Source: Phycisphaerae bacterium
GTDB taxonomy: Bacteria > Planctomycetota > Phycisphaerae > Tepidisphaerales > Tepidisphaeraceae
DNA length: 64,000 bases
NCBI GenBank assembly: GCA_030448225.1
Contig: JAUJNJ010000022.1
Coordinates: 3,799-67,798, forward strand
Direction: 5' to 3'
The notes below the pieces were generated by a model. The model ran no database searches. It worked only from the letters and a program-made list of their open reading frames with translations, and had not been told where the DNA came from. Numbering within the stretch: the first letter of the stretch is position 1; every line of letters begins with the position of its first letter. Positions 42,029 to 51,974 of this stretch are shown in pieces. Made by a program: the position numbers and the translations under genes.

Positions 42029-43228
42029 ATGTCCTTCGCCATCGCAACTTGCCGCGCGTGCGGGATCGTGCTGATGACGCTCGCGCCTCTGCTCGCTGTC
42101 GCGCCGGCGTTTGGGGCGACGAAAGACGGGGAGCAGCCCGCGGCTCGGTCCGGTGGGCCGTGGGCGACGATCGCGCCCCACTTCCGGCCGCCGCCGGAGT
42201 ACGCCGGCAAGCTCGGCCGGTTTCGGTCGCCGCTGATCTTTGAGGACGGGCGGAAGGTGACGACGCCGCAGGAGTGGCCGCGCCGCCGCGCCGAGATCCG
42301 CCGGCGGTGGGACGAGATCTGCGGCCCGTGGCCGGCGCTGCTGCCGGCGCCGGCGTTCGAGCGGCTGGGGCCATCCCGGCGGGAGGACTTCACGCAGCAC
42401 AAGGTGCGCGTGGGGGTCGCCGAGCGGCAGACGCTCGACGGCTACCTCCTCGTCCCCGACGGCCCCGGCCCGTTCCCCGCCGTCCTCGCCGTCTTCTACG
42501 ACCGCGAGACGAGCGCCGGATTGGCCGCCGACGCGAAGAAGGCGCGGTTCCGCGACTTCGCGCACGGCCTGACGAAGCGCGGCTTCGTCACGCTCTCCAT
42601 CGGCTCGCCCGGCGGCGACGCCCGCAAACCCGACACCGCCGGCCACGTCCTCCAACCGCTCTCGTACCTCGCCTACGTCGCCGCCAACTGCCACACCGCG
42701 CTCGCCCGCCTGCCGGAGGTCGACCCGGCGCGCATCGGCGTCGTCGGCCACAGTTATGGCGGCAAGTGGGCGATGTTCGCCTCCTGCCTCCACGACAAGT
42801 TCGCCGCCGCCGCCTGGTCCGACGGCGGCGTGGTCTTCGATGAGTCGCGCTCGAACGTGAACTACTGGGAACCCTGGTACCTCGGCCTCGACCCGAAGCA
42901 CACCCGCAAGCCAGGCGTGATCACGGGCACGAACGGCCGCACCGGCGCCTACAAGACACTGATCGAGCGCGGCCACGACCTGCACGAACTCCACGCCCTC
43001 ATGGCCCCCCGCCCCTTCCTCGTCTCCGGCGGCTCCGAAGACCCCCCCGCCCGCTGGGAAGCCCTCAACCACGCGATCGCCGTTAACGCCCTGCTCGGCC
43101 AAGAAAACCGCGTCGCCATGACCAACCGCCCCACCCACGGCCCGACGGCGGAATCGAATGAGGTGCTGTACGCGTTCTTCGAGCACTTCCTCGGCCAGCC
43201 GTCCGCCGCGCCGCATGAGGAGCCTTGA
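42029..43228 (+). CDS. Secreted alpha/beta hydrolase
   Basis: An intact exported serine hydrolase of 399 residues. The ATG at 42029 (AGAGGA nearby) opens MSFAIATCRACGIVLMTLAPLL... with signal cleavage around AFGA. The fold follows: FPAVLAVFYDRETSAG, GFVTLSIGSPGG, the nucleophile elbow VVGHSYGGKWAMFAS (catalytic Ser), SDGGVVFDESRSNVNYWEPWYLG, PRPFLVSGGSEDPPARW (likely acid), and NRPTHGPTAE (likely His). Similar proteins act on plant-polymer esters. The exact substrate is unclear. Confidence 0.88.
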   Translation: MSFAIATCRACGIVLMTLAPLLAVAPAFGATKDGEQPAARSGGPWATIAPHFRPPPEYAGKLGRFRSPLIFEDGRKVTTPQEWPRRRAEIRRRWDEICGPWPALLPAPAFERLGPSRREDFTQHKVRVGVAERQTLDGYLLVPDGPGPFPAVLAVFYDRETSAGLAADAKKARFRDFAHGLTKRGFVTLSIGSPGGDARKPDTAGHVLQPLSYLAYVAANCHTALARLPEVDPARIGVVGHSYGGKWAMFASCLHDKFAAAAWSDGGVVFDESRSNVNYWEPWYLGLDPKHTRKPGVITGTNGRTGAYKTLIERGHDLHELHALMAPRPFLVSGGSEDPPARWEALNHAIAVNALLGQENRVAMTNRPTHGPTAESNEVLYAFFEHFLGQPSAAPHEEP

Positions 43229-43240
43229 CGAAAATGATGA

Positions 43241-43432
43241 GACCGCGGAGACGCGGAGGACGCGGGAAGCTGTGCCGTTCTGCATCAGCCTCCGCAGAAT
43301 TGAACGCCAAGACGCCAAGGCGGCAAGATAAGAAAGCAGAGAATGAGTTGAGCGCGGCGCATGCGCCGCCGCCCGTTTCATCTCTCTCTTTTCGCTTCCG
43401 AACTTGGCGTCTTGGCGTCTTGGCGTTCAATC
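43241..43432. repeat. Palindrome of GACGCCAAG words
   Basis: The left part (TGAACGCCAAGACGCCAAGG at 43301-43320) faces CTTGGCGTCTTGGCGTCTTG plus GCGTTCAATC (43401-43430). The centre holds GCGGCGCATGCGCCGC. Ahead of it is an unpaired word, ACCGCGGAGACGCGGAGG (43242-43259), the same word found in the 15955-16174 element. It separates two plus-strand genes. Confidence 0.85.
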
Positions 43433-43481
43433 TTTATGAGAGTCTTAAGTTGTCCGTCCCGCGCCCTGAGATGCACGATCA

Positions 43482-43949
43482 ATGAAAACGCGACTGCACG
43501 AGTTCCCCTACGCCGCGTTCGCTCGGCTGCGCGTCGAACAGTTCTGGCCGGCGCACTTCAAGATGTACGACGACAGCGGCATCGAGTGCCGCCTCGGCAC
43601 CGGTGACGGCCAGATGTGCAACGTGGTGTTTTTCCTGTGGCCGGTGCGACAGCCGGGGGAGGTGTCGGAGATTCGCCTCGAACGGCTGGAAGAGGTCTAC
43701 TGCCCGGCCGACTCGGTCCGGCGGTTGCTCGACACGGTCGGACTCGAAACCGTGAGCACCGGACAGCCGTTTTCCGAGGTTTGCGATCTGTTCGGCCCGC
43801 CGGTGCAATCTTCCGTCTACATGAACCGCCGGACGCCGGAGTTCGCGACGCCGGGACCGTGGCGGCACACGCTGTGGTTCGGCTTCAGCCCGGCGGACGA
43901 GTTAGATTCGATGACGATCGTTCGGACGGACCGTGTCCGGCGCGACTGA
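43482..43949 (+). CDS. Unidentified 155-residue protein
   Basis: An intact cytoplasmic-looking protein with no signal or membrane helix. It contains FWPAHFKMYDDSGIECRLG, CNVVFFLWPVRQPGEVSEIRL, and SMTIVRTDRVRRD at the end. No family is recognised. The start ATG at 43482 follows shortly after the upstream palindrome, and no clear ribosome site is seen. Confidence 0.7.
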   Translation: MKTRLHEFPYAAFARLRVEQFWPAHFKMYDDSGIECRLGTGDGQMCNVVFFLWPVRQPGEVSEIRLERLEEVYCPADSVRRLLDTVGLETVSTGQPFSEVCDLFGPPVQSSVYMNRRTPEFATPGPWRHTLWFGFSPADELDSMTIVRTDRVRRD

Positions 43950-43989
43950 CAACCCACGCCCGAACACCCGCGTGGAGCGCGCCTGACCC

Positions 43990-44382
43990 TCACCCCGCCT
44001 GCGTCGCGATCCACCACGTGTTGCCGGCGGGGTCCTTCACGCCGCCGCGGCGGTCGGTGTCGGGGCCGCCCTGCTGCTTCGGGGCCTCGACCGACGTGCC
44101 GCCGGCGGCGAGGGCGCGGCGGTACGTGTCGTCGACGTCGGGCACGTAGACGTGGAGCCAGACCGCGAACGCGGGGAACGCCGGGCCGCCGTCGGAGAGC
44201 ATCACGACCGTGTCGCCGACGCGCACCTCGGCGTGCATGATCGTGCCGTCCGGCCGGTCGTGGCGCCGCAGCGGCTCGGCGTCGAACGTCTTCACGAGAA
44301 AGTCGCCGACGCGCTGCGCGCCGTCGGCCATCACGTAGGGCGACACGCTCGAGTACCCGGCCGGCTTGTACGTGTGACTCAT
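43990..44382 (-). CDS. VOC-family (PhnB/glyoxalase-like) protein
   Basis: A 130-residue vicinal-oxygen-chelate protein of the PhnB/3-demethylubiquinone type. The ATG at 44382 (MSHTYKPAGYSSVSPYVMADG) has AAGGGG upstream, preferred to the in-frame ATG at 44430. The fold shows IMHAEVRVGDTVVMLSDGG, VWLHVYVPDVDDTYRRALAAG and GGVKDPAGNTWWIATQ, the typical end. It may bind a small molecule or antibiotic. Metal residues are incomplete. Confidence 0.9.
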   Translation of the reverse strand: MSHTYKPAGYSSVSPYVMADGAQRVGDFLVKTFDAEPLRRHDRPDGTIMHAEVRVGDTVVMLSDGGPAFPAFAVWLHVYVPDVDDTYRRALAAGGTSVEAPKQQGGPDTDRRGGVKDPAGNTWWIATQAG

Positions 44383-44402
44383 GCCAGTCCCCTTCCTTTG
44401 GT

Positions 44403-44771
44403 TCAATACGCGTAGGCCACGCCGGCCCACAGCCTACCCGCGCCGGGCCGGATCGTGCCCCGGGCTCCGGCCCGGCGCGCGTACGGGCTGGGGCCGCGGG
44501 GGGGGTGGGGGTTTGTGTTGGGGGGTGGCAGGGGCGCCGGGGGGGTGTCGCAACCCCCCGCGCGCCGACCCAAACTCCAGAGCCCCGCCGTAACGGTGGC
44601 GGCGAGGACCATCAACGCGCCTATAGCCATCACGACCAGGCCCCGCCAGCCGTGCAGCGGCAAGCCGGGTGACGACAGCAGGAAGCCCATCCCGATGATG
44701 CACCCGCCGAGGATCGGGTCGCGCCAGAACGGGCGGGCGAGGAAGGGACGGTCGGAGCGTTCATCCTGCAT
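44403..44771 (-). CDS. Small two-helix membrane protein
   Basis: A 122-residue protein with two helices, DPILGGCIIGMGFLLSSPGL and GLVVMAIGALMVLAATVTAG, and a Pro/Arg-rich C-terminus. The C-terminus is rich in G tracts at the DNA level and may be out of frame. No family is recognised. It precedes the VOC gene on the same strand. Confidence 0.5.
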   Translation of the reverse strand: MQDERSDRPFLARPFWRDPILGGCIIGMGFLLSSPGLPLHGWRGLVVMAIGALMVLAATVTAGLWSLGRRAGGCDTPPAPLPPPNTNPHPPRGPSPYARRAGARGTIRPGAGRLWAGVAYAY

Positions 44772-45014
44772 GAATGCACCGCTCGGCGCGAGATCCCGTC
44801 GACGACGGCTTCGCCCGCGGCGCGGGCGGCGGCCGGGCTCATGTTAAGGTGGCGGCGATCGCGGGCACAATCCGGGGATCGACGCCGGTGACGTCGGCCG
44901 CTGCCTCGCTAACGGTTGACGCCCCGCCGCGCGCCGCGCGTAATTCTCGCAACGTGACCGACGACATGGTAATGAGCCGGGAGCGTCCCGGCCGTCCTCC
45001 GCCGCGACCGAACC

Positions 45015-45440
45015 ATGCACCGCCCCGCCCTCCGATGGCTCGTCCTGCTCTTCACGTGCGCGTGGTTCGGCGTGCTCGTGCCGGTCCACAACCGCGGGCA
45101 GATCACCCTCGGCGGCCCGCGGGCCGCGGCAACCGCCACGGCGTGTTGCCCGGGTGAGGCGAAGGCCAGGCCCGCCGTGGCCGCGTGCCATCCGGTGAAG
45201 CCGGCCGCGGCCGAAACGCCGGCCCGCGCGAACGCGGCCGACGCCCCGCCCGACGACGCGCCCGCCGCCGGCGACTGCGCCGTCTGCCACTTCATCGCCG
45301 CGCTCGACCTGCCGGCCCCCGTGCTGCTCGACGCCCCGCCGCTGGGCGCGGCCCGGCCGCCGGCGCGGTTCGGCCTGCCCGAGCCGGCCCGCCTCGCCCT
45401 GATCCACGCCTGCCGCGAGCGCGGCCCGCCCGTCGCATGA
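45015..45440 (+). CDS. Small exported Cys-rich protein (DUF2946-like)
   Basis: A 141-residue protein starting at the ATG at 45015 (MHRPALRWLVLLFTCAWFGVL signal or anchor). An Ala-rich middle carries cysteines (ACCPG, ACHP) and then a CAVCHFIAALDLPAPVLL motif typical of small proteins next to metal-resistance genes (DUF2946-like). It may bind metal outside the cytoplasm. The His-rich gene downstream supports a metal theme. Confidence 0.6.
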   Translation: MHRPALRWLVLLFTCAWFGVLVPVHNRGQITLGGPRAAATATACCPGEAKARPAVAACHPVKPAAAETPARANAADAPPDDAPAAGDCAVCHFIAALDLPAPVLLDAPPLGAARPPARFGLPEPARLALIHACRERGPPVA

Positions 45441-45661
45441 TGAATCGTTCCGGATCGGCCTCGCGCGCGGCGGGCCGCGCGCCGGCCGCGCGCCCTCGCG
45501 CCAGATTTCATGGCGCGGGCGCTGTCGCGGCATGCGAACTTCGATCGATCATCGCGTCCCCTCTCGCCACGCGGCGGGCAAGCCCGCCGGCTTAATGGGG
45601 GAGCGGACAAGCGCGCCGGGAAGGACCTCGCTTCCCGCGGGAAGGATCAAACGGTACACCC

Positions 45662-46383
45662 ATGCGCCACCTCACGCACCACCGCGCCGCGCGCCGCACC
45701 GCCGCCCGCGCCCGGCCGCGGGGCGCGGCTTTTCGCTCGTGGAACTGCTCGTCGTCATCGGCATCATCGCGGTGCTGCTCGGCGTGCTGATGCCGGCGCT
45801 GGCTGGGCGTTCGCAGGGGCGGGCCATCGCCTGCCTGTCGAACGTGCGGCAGATCGCCGTCGCGTCGATCATGTACGCGCGGAGACGAGGCGGCTTCGTC
45901 GCCTACGTCGGCGGGCCGCGGCCGAGGACCGCAAGGAACTGCTGTACCCCTACCTCCTCCAGGGGCGGCGCAACGGCGACACCGCCGGCGACCAGGTGTG
46001 GCACTGCCCGGCGAACGGGCGGGCGGGCGAGGAGGCGAGCTACGGGTTCAACACGCGGCTCAACGGCGTGCGCATCACGCGCGTCCGCCGCGCGGCCGGA
46101 CCGTCGCGGCTGTGCGACGCGGGCCTGAAGGACGCGCGCGCTTGGCGCCCGTCGCTCGCGACGCACTGCTGGTCGCCGATGACGGCCGCGAGCCGTCGTC
46201 GTGCCGGCCGAACCACCTGCGGCACCCGGGCAGACCGTTTCCGTCGGCTTCGTCGACGGGCACGCCGAGCGGATGCCGATGGCGATGCCGTTCTACCCCG
46301 GCCCGCCCGGCGCTACGCGGCCGAACGGCGTCACCGACCCGGGCGACCCGCAATACCAGGACTCCCTGTGGGACCTCGAGTAA
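45662..46383 (+). CDS. Prepilin-type protein with VGFVDGH end, frame-disrupted
   Basis: A type II secretion or type IV pseudopilin of the planctomycete H-X9-DG class. The ATG at 45662 gives a basic leader. A slip leads to GFSLVELLVVIGIIAVLLGVLMPAL, the prepilin peptidase site plus helix. Then CLSNVRQIAVASIMYA, ELLYPYLLQGRRNGD, VWHCPANGRAGEEASYGFNTRLNGV (in pieces), VSVGFVDGHAERMPMAM and QYQDSLWDLE with TAA at 46381-46383. About 240 residues is normal. Two or three frameshifts occur. Confidence 0.82.
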
Positions 46384-46536
46384 AACCGCGTTTGAGACGT
46401 GGGGAGCGCACGACGCGTGTCTCGCCCGCTTTCCTCTCCGGCGTTGTCCTCTCTCAAGACGCGGGCGCCGGGACGACCGCGCCCCACGCTCCGCGCGTCG
46501 ACTGCCCAAATACTTTCCACACGCCGAGGCAACGAC

Positions 46537-48578
46537 ATGACGACGCGACACGACAGACCCGCCGCGGGCCGCGACGCTCGCGACCCGGACCGCATGCCGC
46601 ACGCGATCGCCGGGATCACCCTGCTCGTCGCGATCGCCGCCGCGGCGTATGTCTGGCGACAGGGCCGAGCACCGGGCGGCGAACGCGGCCTCTCACGCCG
46701 CCGACGACCACCCGTCCGGCCACGGCGGACACGCCGACGCCGACGCCGACGCCGATGCCGGTGCCGCCGACGACATGCACGATATCCAAGACGCCGCCCC
46801 CGGCGCTGACCGCTCGGACGGACGGACGGCGGCCACGGCGGTGAAGCCGGCGGACATGGCACGACAGGCGCGGCCGCCGGCGTCACGGACGATCACGCCG
46901 GGCCGGCGGGCACCTGCGGGCCGCCGCCGCCGCGCTGCGGAACCGCGGGCGGTCACTCCAGACCCGCGGGCGGCCACGGGACGCCAGCGCGCCCCGCGGA
47001 GCCGGCCAGCGCGCCCGCGGGGGCCGCCGGCACAGAACCAGGGGGCCACTGGCGCACGCGCCGGACACGCGGGCGGGCACGGCGGGCACGGCAAGGCGGC
47101 GGCCAGGAACTCGGCGTGACGAGCCTCGACGTGTACCGAGGGCGATGCGCGTCCACCTCCTGCTCGCCCGCCGCGACGCCGGCGGCGACGGCTCGCCGGC
47201 GATGGAGTACTCGCGGTCGGACGACGGCGGCCGGACGTGGTCGGCGGCGCCCCGTCGCCGTGGGCGCGGCCCAGCCCGCGGCGGGGCCGATCAAGCGCGC
47301 CGACGCCCGACGCACCGTCGTCGCGGCGGGCGATCGCGTCGTCGCGGCCTCGACGACCGCCGGCACGCTCGACCGCATGGGCCGCGGCCCGATCGCCACC
47401 GCGATCTCCGCCGGAAGAAGCGCGGACGTGGCGGCCCGGCCCCGAACACCGACGACGGCCCGGCGACCGGCCACGCGTTCGTCGACCTCGCGGCCGACGC
47501 GGGCCGCGATCCCCATCGTCTGGCTCGACGGCCGCGACCACCCGCGACGGCGGCTACGACGGCGCGCGGCTGTTCGCGAGAACGACGCCCCCGCATCCCC
47601 GGCGGCGCTACCCGAGCGCCGCCGACGCCGGCTGGGGCGTCGGGTGCATCGACTCCCGCGGCGTCTGCCGCTGCTACGCCCGCAGATGCGACACCAACGC
47701 GATGTACCCGGGTGCAATCACGGACAGCGGCTCATCGAAAATCTCGCGTTCGGCAGCGGCGGCAGTGGCACCCGCGGCAACCGTTCCGACGTCGGCGGGC
47801 ACGCCATCGGCGGGCAGGGTTGCGGTACGCGCTCGACCGACGGCGGCCGGACGTGGTCGCACGGCGTGACGCTCGTCGACAAGACGTGCAGGTGCTGCTG
47901 GAACACCTGGCCGCCGCGGCGGCCGCGTCGCGGTGATGTACCGCGGCACGCGCGCCGCGCCGACGTAGCGGTCGTCACCTCGGCCGACGGCGGCGCGACC
48001 TGGGCCGCGCTTCGTCACCGTCAGCACGCCCTTCGGGTGGGACATCAACGGCTGCCCCCACGTCGGCGGCGGCCTGGCGTTCGCGGCCGGCGGCCGGCGA
48101 TGCGACATCGTCGTCGTCGACGACGACGACGCCGACGACGACAACGAGAGCGCCCAGCGGAACGAACGACGACGCCGCCAGCCGCACCGCCACTGAACGC
48201 CGTCGTCTGGACCGCCCGCAGCGGCGGCGCGACCGGCTTCTTCCCTCCTCGCGTGACGGCGGCGCGACGTGGACCGCCCCCGCCCAGCAGCGCGGCGACC
48301 CCGCCTCCTGGCACGCGGACGTCGCCGCGGGCCGAACAGCCGCGTGCGCGCCGCGTGGGACATGTACGCGAAGAGCGGCCCCGCCGTCTTCGCCGCGGCG
48401 CTGTCGGCCGACGGCGGCCGCACGTGGGGGCCGCCGCGACAGCTCAGCCGCCCCGGCGCGACCGCCACGCGCCGCGTCGTGCCGGCCGGCGGCGTTCCGC
48501 GTCTTCTGGACCGGCAAGCCCGCCGGCCAAACCGCCGCGTGGGAGAGGCTGCCCGCGTGGCCGCCGCCGGGGAAATGA
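46537..48578 (+). CDS. His-rich membrane-anchored protein with sialidase-like propeller, frame-disrupted
   Basis: The ATG at 46537 opens MTTRHDRPAAGRDARDP and a helix (AGITLLVAIAAAAYVW). A His/Asp/Gly-rich region follows (HPSGHGGHADADADADAG, GGHGTTGAAAG, GGHSRPAGGHGTP). From about 47150, joined frames carry RVHLLLARRDAGGD and several Asp-box-like motifs: SRSDDGGRTWS, RSTDGGRTWSHGV, TSADGGATWA, SRDGGATWTAP and LSADGGRTWGPP, ending AFRVFWTGKPAG...WPPPGK at 48578. The Asp boxes define a BNR/sialidase-type beta-propeller. About seven slips are needed. The His-rich part and the propeller could instead be two genes, with a GTG start at 47116. Confidence 0.6.
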
Positions 48579-48716
48579 ACCGCAGAGGCGGGGGCCGCGG
48601 AGCAGGCAGAGGAACTTTGGAAGGCTCCTCATTCGGAGCAGCGGCGACCCGCGTTTCAGCGTCGACTCGGCGGGCGGGCGAGCCGGCGGTGGCGGAACGC
48701 GGCGGGAACAAACACG

Positions 48717-49135
48717 ATGAAGACCCGCCCGCAGACGAGATCGAACGCCGCCGCCCGGTGTGGGCGGCGTATCGAGTTCTTCTCGACACCGCGGCTCACG
48801 ACGCGGCCGACCACGAGCGCGCCTCGCGGGCGTGCTCGCGGCGTCCGGCTACGGCGAGCGGGAACTGGAAGCGATTTTGTGGGGCGAGCTGTGCCCGGTC
48901 CTGTGGTCGAACCTCGCCAGCGTCGCCGGCAGTGGGCCGGCTTCGACATGGCGAGCATCGAGCAGCAGATCCTGTCGCGGCCGGCCGGGCCGGTCCGCCG
49001 CTGGTGGTCGTACGTCAGCGGCGGCAGGCTGGCACGTGCGGATTGGGATAAGGTCCGTCAGCGACTCGCGGCCGCGACGGCGTCGACCCGAAGGTCAAGC
49101 CGTTCTACAACGTGACCTCGTTCTCTGCGGCCTGA
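48717..49135 (+). CDS. DUF7079-like small protein, frame-disrupted
   Basis: Start ATG at 48717 (MKTRPQTRSNAAARW). Joined frames give WAAYRVLLDTAAHD, GVLAASGYGERELEAILWGELCPVLWSNLASVAG, FDMASIEQQILSRPAGPVRRWWSYVSGG (in pieces), and DGVDPKVKPFYNVTSFSAA, ending with TGA at 49133-49135. The LEAILWGELCPVLWSNL stretch resembles an uncharacterised small family (DUF7079-like). The stop overlaps the next start by one base. Confidence 0.55.
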
Positions 49136-49395
49136 TGTTCTGCAGCGACTGCAAGCGGGAGGCGTCGTACGCCTCGCGCCACGTCCCACACTCCGACGGG
49201 AGATATCGAGATCAGGCTCTGGCCATGGAGTCCGAGGGCTGGATGCTGCTGCCCGCCGACTGCGAGGTGGTCTGCCCGGCGTGTGCGGCGAAGCGCGCGG
49301 TTGCGGCGGCCCGACGCGTCGTCATGATCGTGGCCGGCCGCGGCCGGCCGGGGCGACATGTCGTCCCGGACGCCCGGTCGGGTCGAATCTCACGA
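49135..49395 (+). CDS. Small CxxC zinc-binding protein
   Basis: The ATG at 49135 overlaps the preceding TGA (TGATG). The protein reads MFCSDCKREASYASRHV, then ALAMESEGWMLLPADCEVVCPACAAKRA, with two CxxC pairs that could bind zinc. The original stop is unclear because the frame runs on into the DinB gene, so a slip near 49350 is likely. The end coordinate is approximate. Confidence 0.5.
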
Positions 49396-49408
49396 GGAGA
49401 CAGCGGAT

Positions 49409-49899
49409 ATGCCCACCGCCAACGAGATGATCGCCCACGGCCTGGCCGTGTCGCAGATGTTGCTGAAGGCGTTCGTGCAGGACCTGACGCCGGCCGAGAT
49501 GCTGCACCGCCCGGCGCTGGGGCCAACTGCGCGCGTGGCTGCTCGGGCACATCAGCTGATCGATCGGCGCGTCCTCGTGCTGCTCGGCGCGCCGCACTGC
49601 CGCCGCTGCCGAACGGCTTCGAGCGGCAGTTCAGCCGCGACGCGGGGTGCCCGCAGGCCGAGGCGTTCGGCGACGTGTCGGTCATGGTGCCGGCGTTCGA
49701 CGCGCACCGCGCGCAGCGATCGAGGCGGTGCGGCGCGACGCCGGAGCAGTTGAACCGGCCGATCGAGCGCCCCACCGCGCGGTTCAAGACCGTGGGCGAG
49801 TTCGCCAACTTCGAGGCCGCCCACACGTCGATACACGCCGGGCAGATCACGATCATCCGCCGGAGTTTGGGGCGTCCCTCCGCTGATCTGAGGGGATGA
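49409..49899 (+). CDS. DinB-family protein, frame-disrupted
   Basis: DinB/YfiT-like proteins are four-helix metal-binding proteins, sometimes thiol transferases. The ATG at 49409 opens MPTANEMIAHGLAVSQMLLKAFVQDLTPAEML (in pieces). Slips then give LLGHISLIDRRVLVLLG-like and LPPLPNGFERQFSRDAG, and the end reads FANFEAAHTSIHAGQITIIRRSLG, with the C-terminal metal histidines (HTSIH) of the family. It ends with TGA at 49899. Confidence 0.7.
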
Positions 49900-50184
49900 G
49901 GCGGGTGGAACGCTCTGGTGGAGTTTCGCGGTCACGCGCGCGGCGACGGGCAAGTCCCAGAGATAACGTCACTCTCCCCGCAACCGGCAGCGGCCTTCGG
50001 GCTGCGGCGAAACGGGGATCTTGCGGTGTTCGAACGGGCTCTTGATGAGGAGAACCTCGCGGTGAAAAGCGCGCGTCTGCACAGCCGGACGACGCAGGTA
50101 CCGACCGTGGGACGTTCGTCCGGTTCGGTGCGCGCTCCGGTGCTCCGGCCTCACGCGACGCGGCTCTCTCCCTGAAAGCTTCTA

Positions 50185-50303
50185 AAAGTACCGGTCCGCG
50201 AGGATTGTCATCCTGAGCGCAAGCGAAGGACCTCCGCGGTCTAGCGGGAACCGGAGAGATCCTTCGCTTCGCTCAGGATGACAACCTGCTGACCGCGGTA
50301 CTT
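50185..50303. repeat. Palindrome with GTCATCCTGAGCG core
   Basis: The left arm (50185-50230: AAGTACCGGTCCGCG, TTGTCATCCTGAGCGCAAGC, GAAGGA) is complementary to the right arm (50259-50303: TCCTTCGCTTCGCTCAGGAT, GACAACC, CGCGGTACTT). It is the second copy of the GTCATCC type at 158-259. It lies in the 513-bp gap 49900-50412, where no gene is seen. Confidence 0.88.
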
Positions 50304-50399
50304 CTGAACGCTCTGCCGAGCTCCGCTTCAGCAACTCCCGTTTAGCCGCCGCTCGCTGGCGCCGCGTTCGACCGACCCCGCTCGCGTCTCTCCCGCCAC

Positions 50400-50960
50400 T
50401 TGCACCTGTGCCCGTGAGCGCATCGTCCTCACCGGCGGCCCCGGGGCCGGCAAGACCGTCGTCACGAGCCGGCTCGCCCGCGCGCCCACGACCGGTTCGT
50501 GCTCGTGCCCAGGCGTACAGGTCTACCGCGACCTGCAGACGCGGTGGGACCTGCTCGACCTGCTCGGCCGCCGCGAGGTGCAGCGGCGGATCTCGCCTCC
50601 AGGTGGCCCAGGAGGCGGCTGGCGGAGGCCCTTGGGCCGCGCGCTCCTGCTCGACCGCGGCACGATCGACGGGGCCTACTGGCCGACGGCGCCGACTACG
50701 GCGCGACCTCGGCACGAACCGCGCGGCCGAACTAGCGCGACGACGTCGTGGTCTGGATGGAAACGTCGGCCACGATCGGCGCTCTACGACGGCGGCTCGT
50801 CCAACCCCTGCGCTTCGAGGACCCCGCCGGCGCGTCGCCAGCGGCCGCCTGCTCGACCACGCTGTGGGCCACCCGAACAGCTGTCGCGTCGGCGCGTTCC
50901 CCGATTTCGAGGACAAGATGCGGGCAGTCGAAGAAGAGCTGGCGCAGGCGATGGGTGACG
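50400..50960 (+). CDS. AAA NTPase (AAA_28-like), frame-disrupted
   Basis: A small P-loop NTPase of about 185 residues. Joined frames read ERIVLTGGPGAGKTVVTSRLA (Walker A GGPGAGKT), DRFVLVP-E, YRDLQTRWDLLDL-GRREVQRR, ALLLDRGTIDGAYWPDGA-like, YDVVVWMETSA (Walker B region), and CRVGAFPDFEDKMRAVEEELAQAMG. This order matches single-domain AAA_28 kinase-like proteins. The start is unclear, since no good ATG or GTG fits the frame before GERIVLT. At least six slips. Confidence 0.6.
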
Positions 50961-51148
50961 CGACGCCGCCGTGTTCGGCCGGCCCGCTCGCGACCCGCGC
51001 GCATGCCGCCCTCCGACGTCGCTCGGCGGGCAAGGTACGCACGCGTGTCAGGGCGGGTTCCATCCCTGCAGCGGAAACGCCGGGGCCCGCAGCCCGACGC
51101 GGCTCGCATGCGAGCGGGCCCACGCAGCTGTCCGGACAACTCCACGTG

Positions 51149-51180
51149 CCCCGTTTCGCCGCAGGCCCAGAAGGGCCGCT
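51149..51180. repeat. GGCCC dispersed element, diverged copy 3 (inverted)
   Basis: CCCGTTTCGCCGCAGGCC followed by CAGAAGGGCCGC is the reverse-oriented, diverged form of the element at 29386 and 41897. It sits in the unassigned 51000-51974 stretch. Confidence 0.55.
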
Positions 51181-51228
51181 GCCGGTCATTCGGTGTCGCG
51201 CGCTCAACCGAATGCGCATGCCGCGAGA

Positions 51229-51454
51229 TCAGGGGTTCCACCACGTCGGAACGCGGGCCTTGCGGCGGGCGGTAGGCGCGGCCTCCACCGGCCGCGCCCG
51301 GCGGATCGGCGGGACGCGGGGGAGCGTGGGCGTCACGGGCATCAGGTTGGGCGGCATCTTCTTCGGCTGACGCGCGGCCTGCTCGGCGGCGCTCGGCCAC
51401 GTGGTTGCCGGGCTCGGGCCGGCCGTCGGGCTGCTGCTCCTGGGTGTAGGGCAT
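51229..51454 (-). CDS. Possible small protein (about 75 residues)
   Basis: The ATG at 51454 opens MPYTQEQQPDGRPEPGNHVAER. After one slip it continues AARQPKKMPPNLMPVTPTLPRVPPIRR and ends VPTWWNP with a stop at 51229. Composition is Pro/Arg-rich and no family is known. It may be a real small protein or chance, and the surrounding 51455-51974 region shows nothing else. Confidence 0.3.
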
Positions 51455-51974
51455 ACATATGGATCGTCTCCGGAAGAAGGTCGTGTTCGCGGTGCGGCTG
51501 TCTCGGACGCGGGGGAGCCGCTTGCAATCCTGACGTCGTCGGGCGAGGCACGGTCGCTGACGATCATACCCAAATGAGGCGACGCGCACCGTCGCCGTGC
51601 CGCCGGGGTCGCACTGCCGCGGTCGGTGCAGCGCGGCGTGTTCGCGGGCGGATGTCGAATGAAGGCGGTATCGCACGGTCTTTAGGACCCGGGTGGCCAT
51701 CGGCGAGGGTTCGGCCCGCTGACGCGGCGAGGCCGCAAGCCCCGCCACGCCGGTCAGGCGCGGCGAACAAACCAACTCGGGACGGACGGGAGCAGACCCG
51801 CCCAGTCGCCATCGCCGCCCCGGCCGCCCCGCGGTTGCCACCGTTCGATCCAAATTTTTCCGCTCCTGAAATAAAGCCGTCGTCGTTCCGACCACCCCAC
51901 CAGTGAGGGGCGTGCCCCGGCGTTCGGAACGATCCACCCGGCCTGATGAGGGCCCGGTCAGCAGGAGCTACGTT

